DNA of 64,000 nt, taken from Symbiopectobacterium purcellii_A (GTDB lineage: Bacteria; Pseudomonadota; Gammaproteobacteria; Enterobacterales; Enterobacteriaceae). A program made the position numbers and the translations under genes. The DNA lies in contig NZ_CP189882.1 in NCBI RefSeq assembly GCF_052050035.1, forward strand, positions 1,860,001-1,924,000, given 5' to 3'. Each line of letters begins with the position of its first letter. Position 1 is the first letter of the stretch. The notes beneath the pieces were generated by a model that worked only from the letters and a program-made list of their open reading frames with translations, made no database searches and was not told the DNA's origin. Shown here piece by piece: positions 52,037 to 61,347 of the stretch.

Positions 52037-52881
52037 TTAGTCTTTAGTCGGAAACGTGGTGCGTGGAACATCCGGATCGGGTCCCAGTCGTTTGCCCGCA
52101 TCCAGCTTGGCGATTTCGCACAGTTCGTCTTTGTCGAGACGGAAATCGAACACATCGAAATTTTCACGGATGCGCGTGGAGGTAACGGATTTGGGGATCA
52201 CCACCAGACCGGAATCCAGATGCCAGCGGATCACGATTTGCGCAGGCGTTTTGCCGTATTTCAGCGCAAGCTGACGGATCAGCGGCTGATCGAATACTCC
52301 TTCTCCTCCTTGTGCAGCGGACTCCATGACTCAGTTTGAATCTGGTGCGTGGCATTCCAGGCGTGTAATTGGCGTTGCTGGAACAGGGGGTGTAGCTCAA
52401 CCTGATTGATGACGGGGAATACGCAGGTTTCTGCTTTCAGGCGTTGTAAATGGTGTGGATGAAAATTGCTCACGCCAATGCTTTTCACCAGCCCCTGCTC
52501 CTGTAAACGCAGCAGGCCGCGCCAGGCATCAACGTAAGTATCCTGATCCGGCACTGGCCAGTGGATCAGATAGAGATCGACAAAATCCAGCCGCAGCTTT
52601 TGCAGGCTCTCTTCCAGCGCTTTTTGCGGATCGGACTGATCGGTATTCCACAGTTTGGTGGTGATAAACTGCTGGTCGCGGGGCAGCGTGCTGGCCTGTA
52701 GCGCCTCTCCGACGCCTGCTTCGTTTTTGTAAATCGCGGCGGTATCAATGGCCCGGTAACCGCTGTGTAGCGCATCGCTCACTGCGGCCATCGTTTGATC
52801 GTGTGTCGCTTGCCACACGCCCAGGCCGAGCTGCGGCATAATGTTGCCGTCGGCCAGTTTGATCATGGGTTGCGTTGTCAT
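52037..52881 (-). pseudogene. dkgA: 2,5-diketo-D-gluconate reductase A, frameshifted
   Basis: Aldo-keto reductase. The first part (from MTTQPMIKLADGNIMPQLGL, start 52881) has the catalytic Tyr (AIYKNE) and His (LIHWPVP). After IQTESWSPL one G is missing near 52313, so the frame breaks. The second part resumes as AQGGEGVFDQPLIRQLALKY, with the NADPH-binding VIPKSVTSTRIREN, and ends at 52037. With the frame restored the protein would be about 280 residues. MITE copy H lies directly upstream of the ribosome-binding site. Confidence 0.9.
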
Positions 52882-52893
52882 GTCATTCTCCTT

Positions 52894-52989
52894 TATAGCC
52901 AAGCGACATTATTTTGATAACAGCCAGCTATGCTTCTTTGCCGCATATCAGGGCATAGGATGTAATCATTTTTAAGTCGGTTGGCTATA
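52894..52989 (+). mobile_element. 96-bp MITE copy H, directly upstream of dkgA
   Basis: Complete copy. It ends 0 bp from the AAGGAG ribosome-binding site of dkgA (52888-52893), so it separates the gene from its promoter. In 52990-53229 upstream no gene is recognisable; yqhD and yqhC, which accompany dkgA in E. coli, are absent. Confidence 0.94.
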
Positions 52990-53229
52990 TTCGAGAATCT
53001 TCCCTGCCGGGGTCGGCAAGGGCTCGGTTGGATTTCAGCCACCGGATACGGTGATGAATGGTATCCCTTCAACCCTGTTCGTAATGGACAGGACATGTCG
53101 GTTAAGTCTAGCCGAAAATAGCAGCAAAGCGGCGAGGAGATATAACGGCACCTGCTTTTCTTGCGCGTAACATCAAGAAAATCAGAGAGTAGCGGGTACC
53201 GTTGAAGAAGAGCCTGGAGAGGTACTGTG

Positions 53230-53889
53230 TTAGGCAGCGGAGCGCCTTCTGTGCCACAACATCACCAGCATGCCAACTAATCCACTGATCAGCAAAACAA
53301 TGGGGAGAATGATCAGGGCGGTCATCACCTGGTCTTCATAGCGTTTGACCAGCGGTACATGGCTGAGGGCATAACCCAGTGTGACAATACCAAACACCCA
53401 CAGAAAGCCGCTTAGCCAGTTAAACAGCTGAAAACGCAGGCTGTTGAGGCCAGAAATGCCTGCCATGGTTGGCAATAGGGTGCGGATAAAAGCCAGAAAA
53501 CGCCCAATCAGCAACGCCACGAGACCGTGACGGTGGAACATATGGTAGGCGCGTTGATGATAATGTGCAGGCAGTTGCAGCAGCCACCCTTTCACGATAC
53601 GCGTATCTCCCAGCCAGCGACCTTGCAGGTAGCTGAGCCAGCAGCCTAGACTGGCTGCGACGGTAAGCAGAAACATGGTAGGCACGAAGCTCATCACGCC
53701 TTTGGCGATCATGGCCCCGGTGAGCAGCAGCAGGCTGTCTCCCGGCAGAAACGAGGCCGGTAGCAAGCCATTTTCCAGAAATAATGTCGCAAACAGAATG
53801 CCGTAGATAACCCAGATAACATTGGGATCGGCCAACGCACTGAAATCTTGTTGCCACAGCGCCTGAATGATGTCGTGAACCACACTCAT
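53230..53889 (-). CDS. yghB: DedA-family inner-membrane protein YghB
   Basis: 219 residues from MSVVHDIIQALWQQDFSALA. Multi-spanning inner-membrane protein of the DedA family. Family motifs: ENGLLPASFLPGDSLLLLTG and GRFLAFIRTLLPTMAGISGL. E. coli YghB, with YqjA, supports cell division, membrane potential and envelope integrity. Its place next to metC matches E. coli. The longer frame from 53955 has no better start. Confidence 0.93.
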   Translation of the reverse strand: MSVVHDIIQALWQQDFSALADPNVIWVIYGILFATLFLENGLLPASFLPGDSLLLLTGAMIAKGVMSFVPTMFLLTVAASLGCWLSYLQGRWLGDTRIVKGWLLQLPAHYHQRAYHMFHRHGLVALLIGRFLAFIRTLLPTMAGISGLNSLRFQLFNWLSGFLWVFGIVTLGYALSHVPLVKRYEDQVMTALIILPIVLLISGLVGMLVMLWHRRRSAA

Positions 53890-54130
53890 ATTACTTCCTG
53901 CCAGGTGTAGGGGCCCAAAGTACAATTCTGCTCGCACAAATGTCGAACGGATCAATCTGTGTCGCTAAGCAATAGCGTAGGGCCAAGATCTTAGTGTCGC
54001 CAATACGAACGCCTTTCGGCGACAGACATAAGCTCTGTTATTCGTGTAAAGCGGTTTTTTTGTCTTGCTTATTCCGTTCATCATACACGCTTTACACACA
54101 CCACCGCAGCCATATCAAGGGATATCGCAG

Positions 54131-55324
54131 TCACACTTTGTGAATTCTGTTGAATCCGGCCGTCAAATCATCGATCAGATCATCGCAGTCTTCAAGCCCG
54201 ATATGTAACCGAATAAGTGTGCCGGTGAAGTCAACGCCACCCGCGGGACGAATCGAAGCCAGATCCTCCGGCTGATTAGCCAGGATAAGGGATTCGAAAC
54301 CACCCCAGGAATAGGCAATGCTGAAATGCGAAAAATTATCCAGATAATCGGACAACTGCTCCTTGCTCAGCTTTTGCTTTAGCACAAAGGAAAACAATCC
54401 GTTACATCCGGTGAAATCACGCACATAAAACTCATGTCCTTTACAGCTCGGCAGTGCCGGATGGTTGACGACGGCGACTTCTGGCCGTTGGGCGAGCCAG
54501 TGGGCGATGCGCAGGCTGCTCTCCTGATGCTGCTTGAGGCGGATTCCGAGAGTGCGCAGGCCACGACTGGCGACGTACGCGGTATCGGCATCGACCATTT
54601 GTCCCATCAGATAGGAGTGCTCACGCAACTGATCCCAGCAGCGTGCGTTGGCAACGGCGGTACCCAGCATGGCATCTGAGTGGCCAACGATATATTTGGT
54701 GCCGGATTGCACGGAGATATCGATCCCAAACTCGAGTGCTTTAAACAGAATGCCCGCCGCCCAGGTGTTATCCATGATGATGACGATGTCGGGGTTAACG
54801 CGACGCACTGCGCTGACGATGGCTGGCACATCGTGTACTTCCATGGTGATGGAACCGGGTGATTCGAGGAACATCACTTTGGTGTTTTCCTGAATCAGGT
54901 CGGCAATACCGGCACCGATAAGTGGATCAAAGTAGCTGGTAGCAACATTGAATTTGCTCAGCACGTTATCGCAGAACGCCTGGGTCGGTTCGTAGACGGA
55001 ACCGGTCACCAGTACATGATCACCGCCTGAAACAAATGAGAGGAACGCATTGGCGATCGCCGCTGCGCCGCATGGATACAGCGCACAGCCCGCGCCGCCT
55101 TCCAGTTCCGTCATCGCATCCTGCAAGGAGAAGTGTGTCAGGGTGCCGCGACGTCCGTAAAACAGGCCACCTTTGGTCCGGTTGAGGGTGGCCTGTTTCT
55201 TGTCGGCAACCGTCTCAAAAATCAGCGATGAGGCGCGTTGGATAACGCTGTTGACCGATCCCTGTGTGTATCTTTTGCTGCGTCCTGCTGAAACTAGCGC
55301 CGTTGCTGTTTTCTTGCTGCTCAT
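54131..55324 (-). CDS. metC: Cystathionine beta-lyase
   Basis: 397 residues from MSSKKTATALVSAGRSKRYT. PLP enzyme that splits cystathionine into homocysteine, pyruvate and ammonia in methionine synthesis. Lys210 (SGTKYIVGHSDAM) is the PLP lysine; FYGRRGTLTH and NTWAAGILFKALEFG are conserved. ATG at 55324 is favoured by homology over 55399. Intact gene, which suggests the cell still makes methionine. Confidence 0.95.
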   Translation of the reverse strand: MSSKKTATALVSAGRSKRYTQGSVNSVIQRASSLIFETVADKKQATLNRTKGGLFYGRRGTLTHFSLQDAMTELEGGAGCALYPCGAAAIANAFLSFVSGGDHVLVTGSVYEPTQAFCDNVLSKFNVATSYFDPLIGAGIADLIQENTKVMFLESPGSITMEVHDVPAIVSAVRRVNPDIVIIMDNTWAAGILFKALEFGIDISVQSGTKYIVGHSDAMLGTAVANARCWDQLREHSYLMGQMVDADTAYVASRGLRTLGIRLKQHQESSLRIAHWLAQRPEVAVVNHPALPSCKGHEFYVRDFTGCNGLFSFVLKQKLSKEQLSDYLDNFSHFSIAYSWGGFESLILANQPEDLASIRPAGGVDFTGTLIRLHIGLEDCDDLIDDLTAGFNRIHKV

Positions 55325-55472
55325 ATCTGTTTCACCAAAGAGAATGGAAGCGGTTACGTTAGCATGGTGTGAAGACGAGGGGGATGGCGTTTTTTTCATC
55401 TGGGAGAAAAATGGTCAGAGTCACTGTTTTTGAAGAGGTAGAAATGATGTCATGCTGGAGAAAGTAGGGAAG

Positions 55473-55502
55473 TGCCAGCCCCTCTTACCAGAAGGGCTGG
55501 CG
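55473..55502. terminator. Hairpin between metC and the TRAP genes
   Basis: GCCAGCCC and GGGCTGGC form a stem around an 11- to 14-base loop. No clear T-run follows, so termination is uncertain; it may end the TRAP transcript. Confidence 0.45.
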
Positions 55503-55517
55503 GCATTGAAACCGAGT

Positions 55518-55613
55518 TATAGCCAACCGACTTAAAAATGATTACATCCTATGCCCTGATATGCGGCAAAGAAGCATAGCTGGCTGTTATCAAAATAATG
55601 TCGCTTGGCTATA
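55518..55613 (-). mobile_element. 96-bp MITE copy I
   Basis: Complete copy at the 3' end of the dctM-like gene, replacing its last few codons with MITE-encoded residues (YSQATLF). Confidence 0.94.
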
Positions 55614-56799
55614 CCCGGTATGAACGCAGAAAAATTTAGGCAGCCACAGGGAAATGGCGGGAATGTAGGTGACCAGCATCAAGACGAAGAACAGGCCACA
55701 GTAGAACGGCACCATCGCCTTTACCACCTGCTCTATTTTCTGTTTACTTACGGCACTGGCAACAAACAGCACGGAACCCACCGGCGGTGTGATCAAACCA
55801 ATCCCTAAGTTAACCAACATGATCATCCCGAAATGCACCGGATCGACCCCGAGTGAAATGGCGACAGGCAACAGTACCGGCGTCAGGATCAGGATCAGCG
55901 GGGCCATATCCATCAGCGTGCCGACCAGCAGCATGATGTTGATCCACATCAGAATGACGTATTTGTTATCCGAGATAGAGGTGAAGAAGTCGGTAATGCG
56001 ACTCGGTAACTGCATGTAGGTCATGATAGCGCCGAAGGCCGCAGCAAAACCGATCAGGATCATCACGATGGTGACGGTTTTCACGGTGCGGTACATCAGC
56101 TTCGGCAGCTCTGCCCAGGTATAATCTTTGTAGATAAACATGGTGACAAAGAACGACCATACGCAGGCAATCGCCGCGGATTCGGTGGCGGTGAAGATCC
56201 CTGAGAGGATCCCCCCCCATGATGATGACCACGGTCATCAGCCCCCACAGCGTATCAACAAAGATTTTCAGCGCCTGCTTGAAAGGCACCCGCTCACCTT
56301 TGGGATAGCCGCGTTTATGGGCAAACCCGACGCACATCACCATAATGGTAAAGCTCAGCAGCAGCCCAGGCATGATACCCGCGATAAACAACGAGACGAT
56401 GGATACGGTGCCGCCGGTGGCCAGCGAGTAGATGACCGAGTTATGGCTAGGCGGCGTTAGGATAGCCTGTACCGAACCGCTGGCGGTCACGGCGGCGGCA
56501 AAATCACGCGGATACCCTTTTTTCTCCATTTCAGGAATCATTACTGAGCCGATGGAGGCGGTGTCTGCAACCGACGGGCGATACCGCCTTCCGCGCATGC
56601 TGGCTCCGGCCAGAATAAAGAACGGAATGGCTAACAGGGAGAATTTGTTCACCCCATTGGTTATCTGGATCATCACCGCTTCAAGCGGCAGATCAATCCA
56701 GAATGCGCCGACAATGGCGCTAAGCCCCACGGCATAGGCGACGGGTACGCCAACGGCGAGAAGCACCGCCAGCGCGGCAACTAAAATAAATGCATCCAT
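55614..56799 (-). pseudogene. TRAP transporter large permease (DctM-like), two lesions
   Basis: Start at 56799 (MDAFILVAALAVLLAVGVPV). First lesion: about 35-40 residues are missing after ILAGASMRG, where the GGISGSSVADTA-type segment should begin; the text resumes at PSVADTASIGSVMIPEMEKK. Second lesion: 8 C (56211-56218) instead of 7 shifts the frame after VVIIMGG. The following frame reads SGIFTATESAAIACVWSFF to the end. It was a membrane permease of a tripartite carboxylate or sugar-acid importer. Confidence 0.88.
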
Positions 56800-56814
56800 G
56801 GTAATGCCTCCGAA

Positions 56815-57207
56815 TTAAGCGCTGCCCAGCATCACGACAGGACGTTTATCCTGTGGACCAAAGCATATTCTTTCGACAATAAACAGCAGCGTGATTAAAG
56901 AGCCGATCGGCAGCGGCAGATAGGTCTCGCCGGCTGTCAGTACCCGAAATTCAGCCACGGGCTGTTCCCACAGTTCGATGCAAAGTTGCGTGCTGTAATA
57001 GAGGATAAACCCGCTGATCAGTAGCATCAGCATATTGGTCAGAAAGCTGCATAGGCGCTTGCCGCTTTCAGGCAGGCGAAAGGTCACCATGCTCACGGCA
57101 ATATGCGAACAGGCGCGGTAACTGACGGCGGCACCGACAAAGGTAAAGGTCACCATACAGATAATGGCAACCGGCTCCGGCCAGGAGAGCGCGGAGTTCA
57201 AGACATA
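56815..57207 (-). pseudogene. TRAP transporter small permease (DctQ-like), N-terminus lost
   Basis: About 130 residues remain, including WPEPVAIICMVTFTFVGAAV, SYRACSHIAVSMVTFRLPES and YLPLPIGSLITLLFIVERIC, the DctQ pattern with four membrane segments. The first 30-40 residues and the binding-protein gene (dctP) that would precede it are replaced by IS sequence from 57208. The stop is 16 bp before dctM. Confidence 0.82.
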
Positions 57208-57325
57208 AAGCGTGTTGCTTAATAGTGAAATAAGGGTGTTTCGGTGATTGAAGTAAATTTTACGCTGTTCTGAGATGGAAATTCCAAAGACCGGCGCTAA
57301 GGAGTAAGAAGGTATCATCAATAAA

Positions 57326-58634
57326 GAGACTGTAAAATAATCTGTGTAAATGGCATTTTGAGGAAAACCTTCAAAGGATAACAAAATGCCTATCAGCAAC
57401 GAACTTATTGACCAACTGCTTCAAGATTGTCACTCCCCTCAGGATCTGCTGGGTGAATCAGGCCTACTCAAGGTGCTGACTAAAAGACTGGCGGAACGGG
57501 TTCTTGAAGCTGAGATGGAGATGCACCTTGGGTATGCTAAGCATGACCCGGCTGGTAATCATTCAGGCAACTCACGCAATGGCAAGACATCCAAGAGCGT
57601 ACGTAGCCAAAATGGGGAGATCGAGCTCGATATTCCGCGCGACCGCAACAGTACCTTCGAGCCGACACTGATCGGTAAGCACGAAAAACAGCTTAACGGC
57701 TTCGATGACCGCATTATTTCTCTCTATTCCAGAGGGTTATCAACCCGTGATATTCAGGCACACTTTAAAGAAGTCTACGGGGTCGATGTTTCCGCTGGCT
57801 TCATTTCTCAAGTGACCAATGCTGTGATGGATGAAGTTAAGCGCTGGCAGCAACGGCCGCTGGATGCGCTTTATCCCATTGTTTACCTTGACTGTATTGT
57901 TGTCAAAAGCCAGGACGGCGGAGCCGTGGCCAACAAGTCTGTTTATCTGGCCCTCGGCGTCAACGGCCAGGGCGAAAAAGAGCTGCTGGGGCTATGGATA
58001 GCCAAAACTGAGGGGGCCAAGTTCTGGTTATCTGTGATGACAGAACTGAAAAATCGTGGGCTAAAGGACATCTTCGTCGCCTGCTGCGATGGCCTGAAAG
58101 GCTTTCCTGATGCCATTGAAGCTGTTTACCCGCATACGCGGGTACAGCTCTGCATTGTGCATCAGGTGCGGAACTCGCTGCGCTACGTCGGCTGGAAAGA
58201 GCGTAAGGCCGTTGCTGCTGACCTGCGCACCATCTATAGTTCCGCAACGCTAGAGGGCGCTGAAGAGGCCCTGGATGCCTTCGCGGCCAAATGGGATGAA
58301 CAGTTCCCGACGATCAGCCCGTCGTGGAGAAATAATTGGGAACGTCTCATCGTCATTTTTGACTTTCCGCCGGAGATCCGCAAGGTTATCTACACCACCA
58401 ACGCGATAGAGTCGTTAAATGCTTCATTGCGCAAGATAACGAAAACGCGACGAATATTTCCAACGGATGACTCGGTGATAAAATTACTCTATCTAGCCTT
58501 GCATAATATCTCTGCTAAATGGACCTTGCCAATCAGAGACTGGAAACCTGCTATGAGCCAATTCATGTTGATGTATGGAGAACGAATCTCCGGTTAAGCA
58601 ATGGAGCCATTTACACAAAATTCTTTACAGACTC
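57326..58634 (+). mobile_element. IS256-type element, copy 5 (1309 bp)
   Basis: 8-bp duplication TCAATAAA (57318-57325 and 58635-58642), inside the IS5-type element. Confidence 0.96.
57386..58597 (+). CDS. IS256-family transposase
   Basis: Intact 403-residue copy, same translation as the other three intact copies. Confidence 0.95.
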   Translation: MPISNELIDQLLQDCHSPQDLLGESGLLKVLTKRLAERVLEAEMEMHLGYAKHDPAGNHSGNSRNGKTSKSVRSQNGEIELDIPRDRNSTFEPTLIGKHEKQLNGFDDRIISLYSRGLSTRDIQAHFKEVYGVDVSAGFISQVTNAVMDEVKRWQQRPLDALYPIVYLDCIVVKSQDGGAVANKSVYLALGVNGQGEKELLGLWIAKTEGAKFWLSVMTELKNRGLKDIFVACCDGLKGFPDAIEAVYPHTRVQLCIVHQVRNSLRYVGWKERKAVAADLRTIYSSATLEGAEEALDAFAAKWDEQFPTISPSWRNNWERLIVIFDFPPEIRKVIYTTNAIESLNASLRKITKTRRIFPTDDSVIKLLYLALHNISAKWTLPIRDWKPAMSQFMLMYGERISG

Positions 58635-59102
58635 TCAATAAAGGGTCTACGATTCCGTAAAATTTGGGTCATGCAACCGAGGCGCTTGATACCCGCGATG
58701 GCGTGTTCAACTGTAATACGGATGCCCGAGATTATTTTATTTTCTTGTTTTTGTTCAGGCGATAAAGGTCTTTTTCGAGTTCCTTTTTTTGGGATTTGTG
58801 TATTAGGATGCTGTTTATCTATACCTTGAAAACCGGTATCTGCCCAGATGGTTACCTCAGGAGGAATATGGCGAATTATATCGACTTTATCGAGTAAGCG
58901 TTTATCGTGACGGCGCCCATTTTTGCTCATGGGGATAAATCCAATTTGCCTTGTTTCGTCAGTCATAATAAGCCCTTTTCGAGTGGTCTGTCTTTTCTTT
59001 CCCGAATACATTTTTTTCGCCGACGCAGATTCTTAGGCTTTTGGACGGCTTTGTTGAATAAATCAGAATTAGCCGACAGGATGACTCCCTCTGCTACACC
59101 TG

Positions 59103-60120
59103 TTATCCTATCCTGACGCTGTGTGGCATACCCAACAACGTCATACGGTTCAGCGCTTTGACCATCGCTATGGCTTCACCTACTTGAGCCTCATAGTCAC
59201 GCAGGCTCAGATGGCCACCCAGCAAAGTTTTTATGCGGAACATCGCTGTTTCTGCCACTGAACGCCGGTGATAACCCACTTTCTTTTTCCACATATCATT
59301 ACTCCCGCTCAGACGCTGATTCGCCACCGCATGGTTACGTTCATGGTACTTGTCCGGCCAGTATTTGGCTCCGCTTCGCGGCGGGATAAGGGGCATGATT
59401 TTCTTTCTTAGCAACGCATCGTGGCAGTAACGGGCGTCATAAGCACCGTCTGCTGACACTTCCCTGATTTTTCGGTGGGTTTGGTTAATCAGGCCCGGCA
59501 GTGCCTGCGCATCTGTCGTTCCGCTGAGCGATAAGTCGGCACAGATAATCTCATGCGTCGCACTGTCTGCTGCCAGATGAAGCTTGCGCCACACTCTTCG
59601 TCTGTCAGCCCCATGCTGCCTGACTTTCCATTCACCTTCGCCAAAGACCTTCAGACCGGTACTGTCGATGACCAGATGCGAGATTTCACCACGCGTTGGC
59701 GTTTTTATGCTGATATAGCCAACCGACTTAAAAATGATTACAGCCGATGCCCTGATATGTGGCAAAGAAGCATAGCTGGCTGTTATCAAAATAATGTCGC
59801 TTAGCTATACTGACGGTTTTTGCCCGCCGACTGACCAGAGAGTAGTCCGGGCAGCGCAGTGGCAGGCTCATCAGTGTAAAAACCGAGTCGACAAAGCCCT
59901 GTAATGCCCGGAGCGACAGGTTAAACACGCGCTTTATCATCAAAACCGTGGTAACAGCCATATCGGTGTAGTAAAGCGGCCGACCACGACCTTCATGCGA
60001 AGCACTGTCAGTCCATGCAGCGATGGCCGACTCATCAAGCCAGACCGTCAGGGAGCCGCGTTGTCTGAGTGCTTTGTTGTAGGTGGGCCAGTTGGTGATT
60101 TTAAACTTTTGCTTTGCCAT
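59103..60120 (-). pseudogene. IS903-type transposase interrupted by a MITE
   Basis: Start at 60120 (MAKQKFKITNWPTYNKALRQ), interrupted after RRAKTVS by MITE copy J, resuming at ISIKTPTRGEISHLVIDSTG to the stop at 59103. A KKIMPLIPPR change (R to M) also distinguishes it. Confidence 0.88.
59714..59809 (-). mobile_element. 96-bp MITE copy J, diverged
   Basis: Complete length, but with several changes (ACAGCCGATGCCC, GATATGTGGC, CTTAGCTATA), including one in the terminal repeat. It is the most diverged copy. Confidence 0.92.
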
Positions 60121-60196
60121 GGGGAGCTGCTATCGGGAGCGATGATAGTGCTTTGATCCGGCGATCCCCTGAAAGTTCGATTTATTCAACAAAGCC

Positions 60197-60326
60197 CGTT
60201 CTCTACGCAACAATGGTGTAATAACTCAAAGTCGATCACAGAATGCGACTTTTGTTGTTTCAGCACTGGCAAATTGGCAGACCCGTCGAAGACGTCATAC
60301 CAAATCAGTGTTTTCCCTTATTGATA
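60197..60326. other. Short chromosomal remnant between IS903 and IS630
   Basis: 130 bp with no recognisable gene. It may come from the upstream part of the exbB region or the lost TRAP locus. Confidence 0.35.
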
Positions 60327-61206
60327 TAGCCAAGCGACTTAATTTTGATTACACCATATGGACTGAGAACAAACTCTCTGTATCGCAACCCATCTCTCTT
60401 TTTTTGCTTTTTGCTTGTGCCCATTTATGCTCAATTGGGTTAAGATCTGGCGAATATGTAGGCAAATACTCCACCATATACCCTGCATCGATGATGACTT
60501 GTTGAATATTATGTTTTTTGTGAAAAGTGGCATTGTCCATCATGATTACACTGTTTTTAGGGAGTACTGGGATAAGGACTTGTGTGACCCAGGCATAGAA
60601 AACATCGCTGTTAATATTGATATCAAATAATCCGATAGCAAACAGCGTTGTGCCTAATAAAGCGCCGATAACATTTGTTCTTCCCCTAGCTCCCCAGTTC
60701 TTCAGGCCAAAACACCGTTGACCTTTTGGGGAATAGCCGTGAGTCCGTGGGGCATCGTGTGAAAAACCACTTTCATCAATAAAAACAATAGATTTACCTT
60801 CTTTTTCATACTGTTGTTTTTTTTGTTGAAATCCCTGCCGGGCGTTTTCGTCGGCTTTCGGATGACGTAGAGTTTTTTTTATAGGTCAATCCCAGCTTTT
60901 TAAGCGCTTGCCAAATGGCCTTCTGACAAACGCCAAAACGCTCTGCACGTTCTTTTTGGTAAGCATCTGGATATTGTTCAACATCTTTTATCAACTCGGA
61001 TTTATCGATCTTTCGCTGACGCGTGGTCGATGCTTTTGACTCTATTTGATTAATCCAACTCGATACAGAGGCAGGGCCAATCCGAAATTGCTTCGCTGTT
61101 TCTCGGATACTCAACCCTTCGTTTTTCCGTGTAGATATCACTTTACGTCTAAAATCAATTGAATAGCTCATTTAAATAATGTAATCAAAATTAAGTCGTT
61201 TAGCTA
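60327..61206 (-). mobile_element. IS630-type element, copy 7 (880 bp)
   Basis: TA at 60325-60326 and 61207-61208. It lies 27 bp upstream of the Fur-type site of exbB. Confidence 0.93.
60349..61171 (-). CDS. IS630-family transposase in two frames joined at an A8 tract
   Basis: Helix-turn-helix frame from 61171 with Ser for Arg (PASVSSWINQ) in the recognition helix; DDE frame ends at 60349, with Ile to Leu-type change near KEGKSIVFI (Pro to Ser). These changes may reduce activity. Confidence 0.78.
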
Positions 61207-61233
61207 TATCATGGTTTTTGTGCTCAAAACACA

Positions 61234-61259
61234 TAAATAATAATGAGAACTACTATCAA
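61234..61259 (+). promoter_or_regulatory. Fur-box-like site upstream of exbB
   Basis: AATAATAATGAGAACTACTA and the following TCAA match the GATAATGATAATCATTATC consensus in most A/T positions. exbBD is Fur-regulated in other enterobacteria, which supports it. IS630 copy 7 inserted just upstream but left it in place. Confidence 0.65.
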
Positions 61260-61347
61260 TTCGTGCTCAGTTTGATATAATTTCCCGTCGATTCGTTACA
61301 CTGCTCATTGGTGTTGTACTATTCATTGGTATAGGTGGAGGCACAGC

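Larger units (their letters stand above)
57208..59046 (-). mobile_element. IS5-type element, half copy, split by IS256 and cut by IS903
   Basis: 57208-57325 and 58643-59046 total 522 bp of 1037. The half with the transposase start is missing beyond the IS903 at 59047. The stretch has 7 T instead of 8 in the run near 59011, like the copy at 8630. Confidence 0.9.
57260..59046 (-). pseudogene. IS5-family transposase, C-terminal half
   Basis: Reads MYSGKKRQTTRKGLIMTDET (59011 down) to TQILRNRRPFI, then the IS256 at 57326-58634, then the last residues ending near 57260. N-terminal half absent. Confidence 0.82.
59047..60196 (-). mobile_element. IS903-type element with a MITE inside
   Basis: Both termini are present and the 1150 bp equal 1056 plus the 94 bp added by the MITE. 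The 9-bp flanks differ (CTTTTGGAC and CGTTCTCTA), so no target duplication is seen and one side has been rearranged. Confidence 0.9.
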
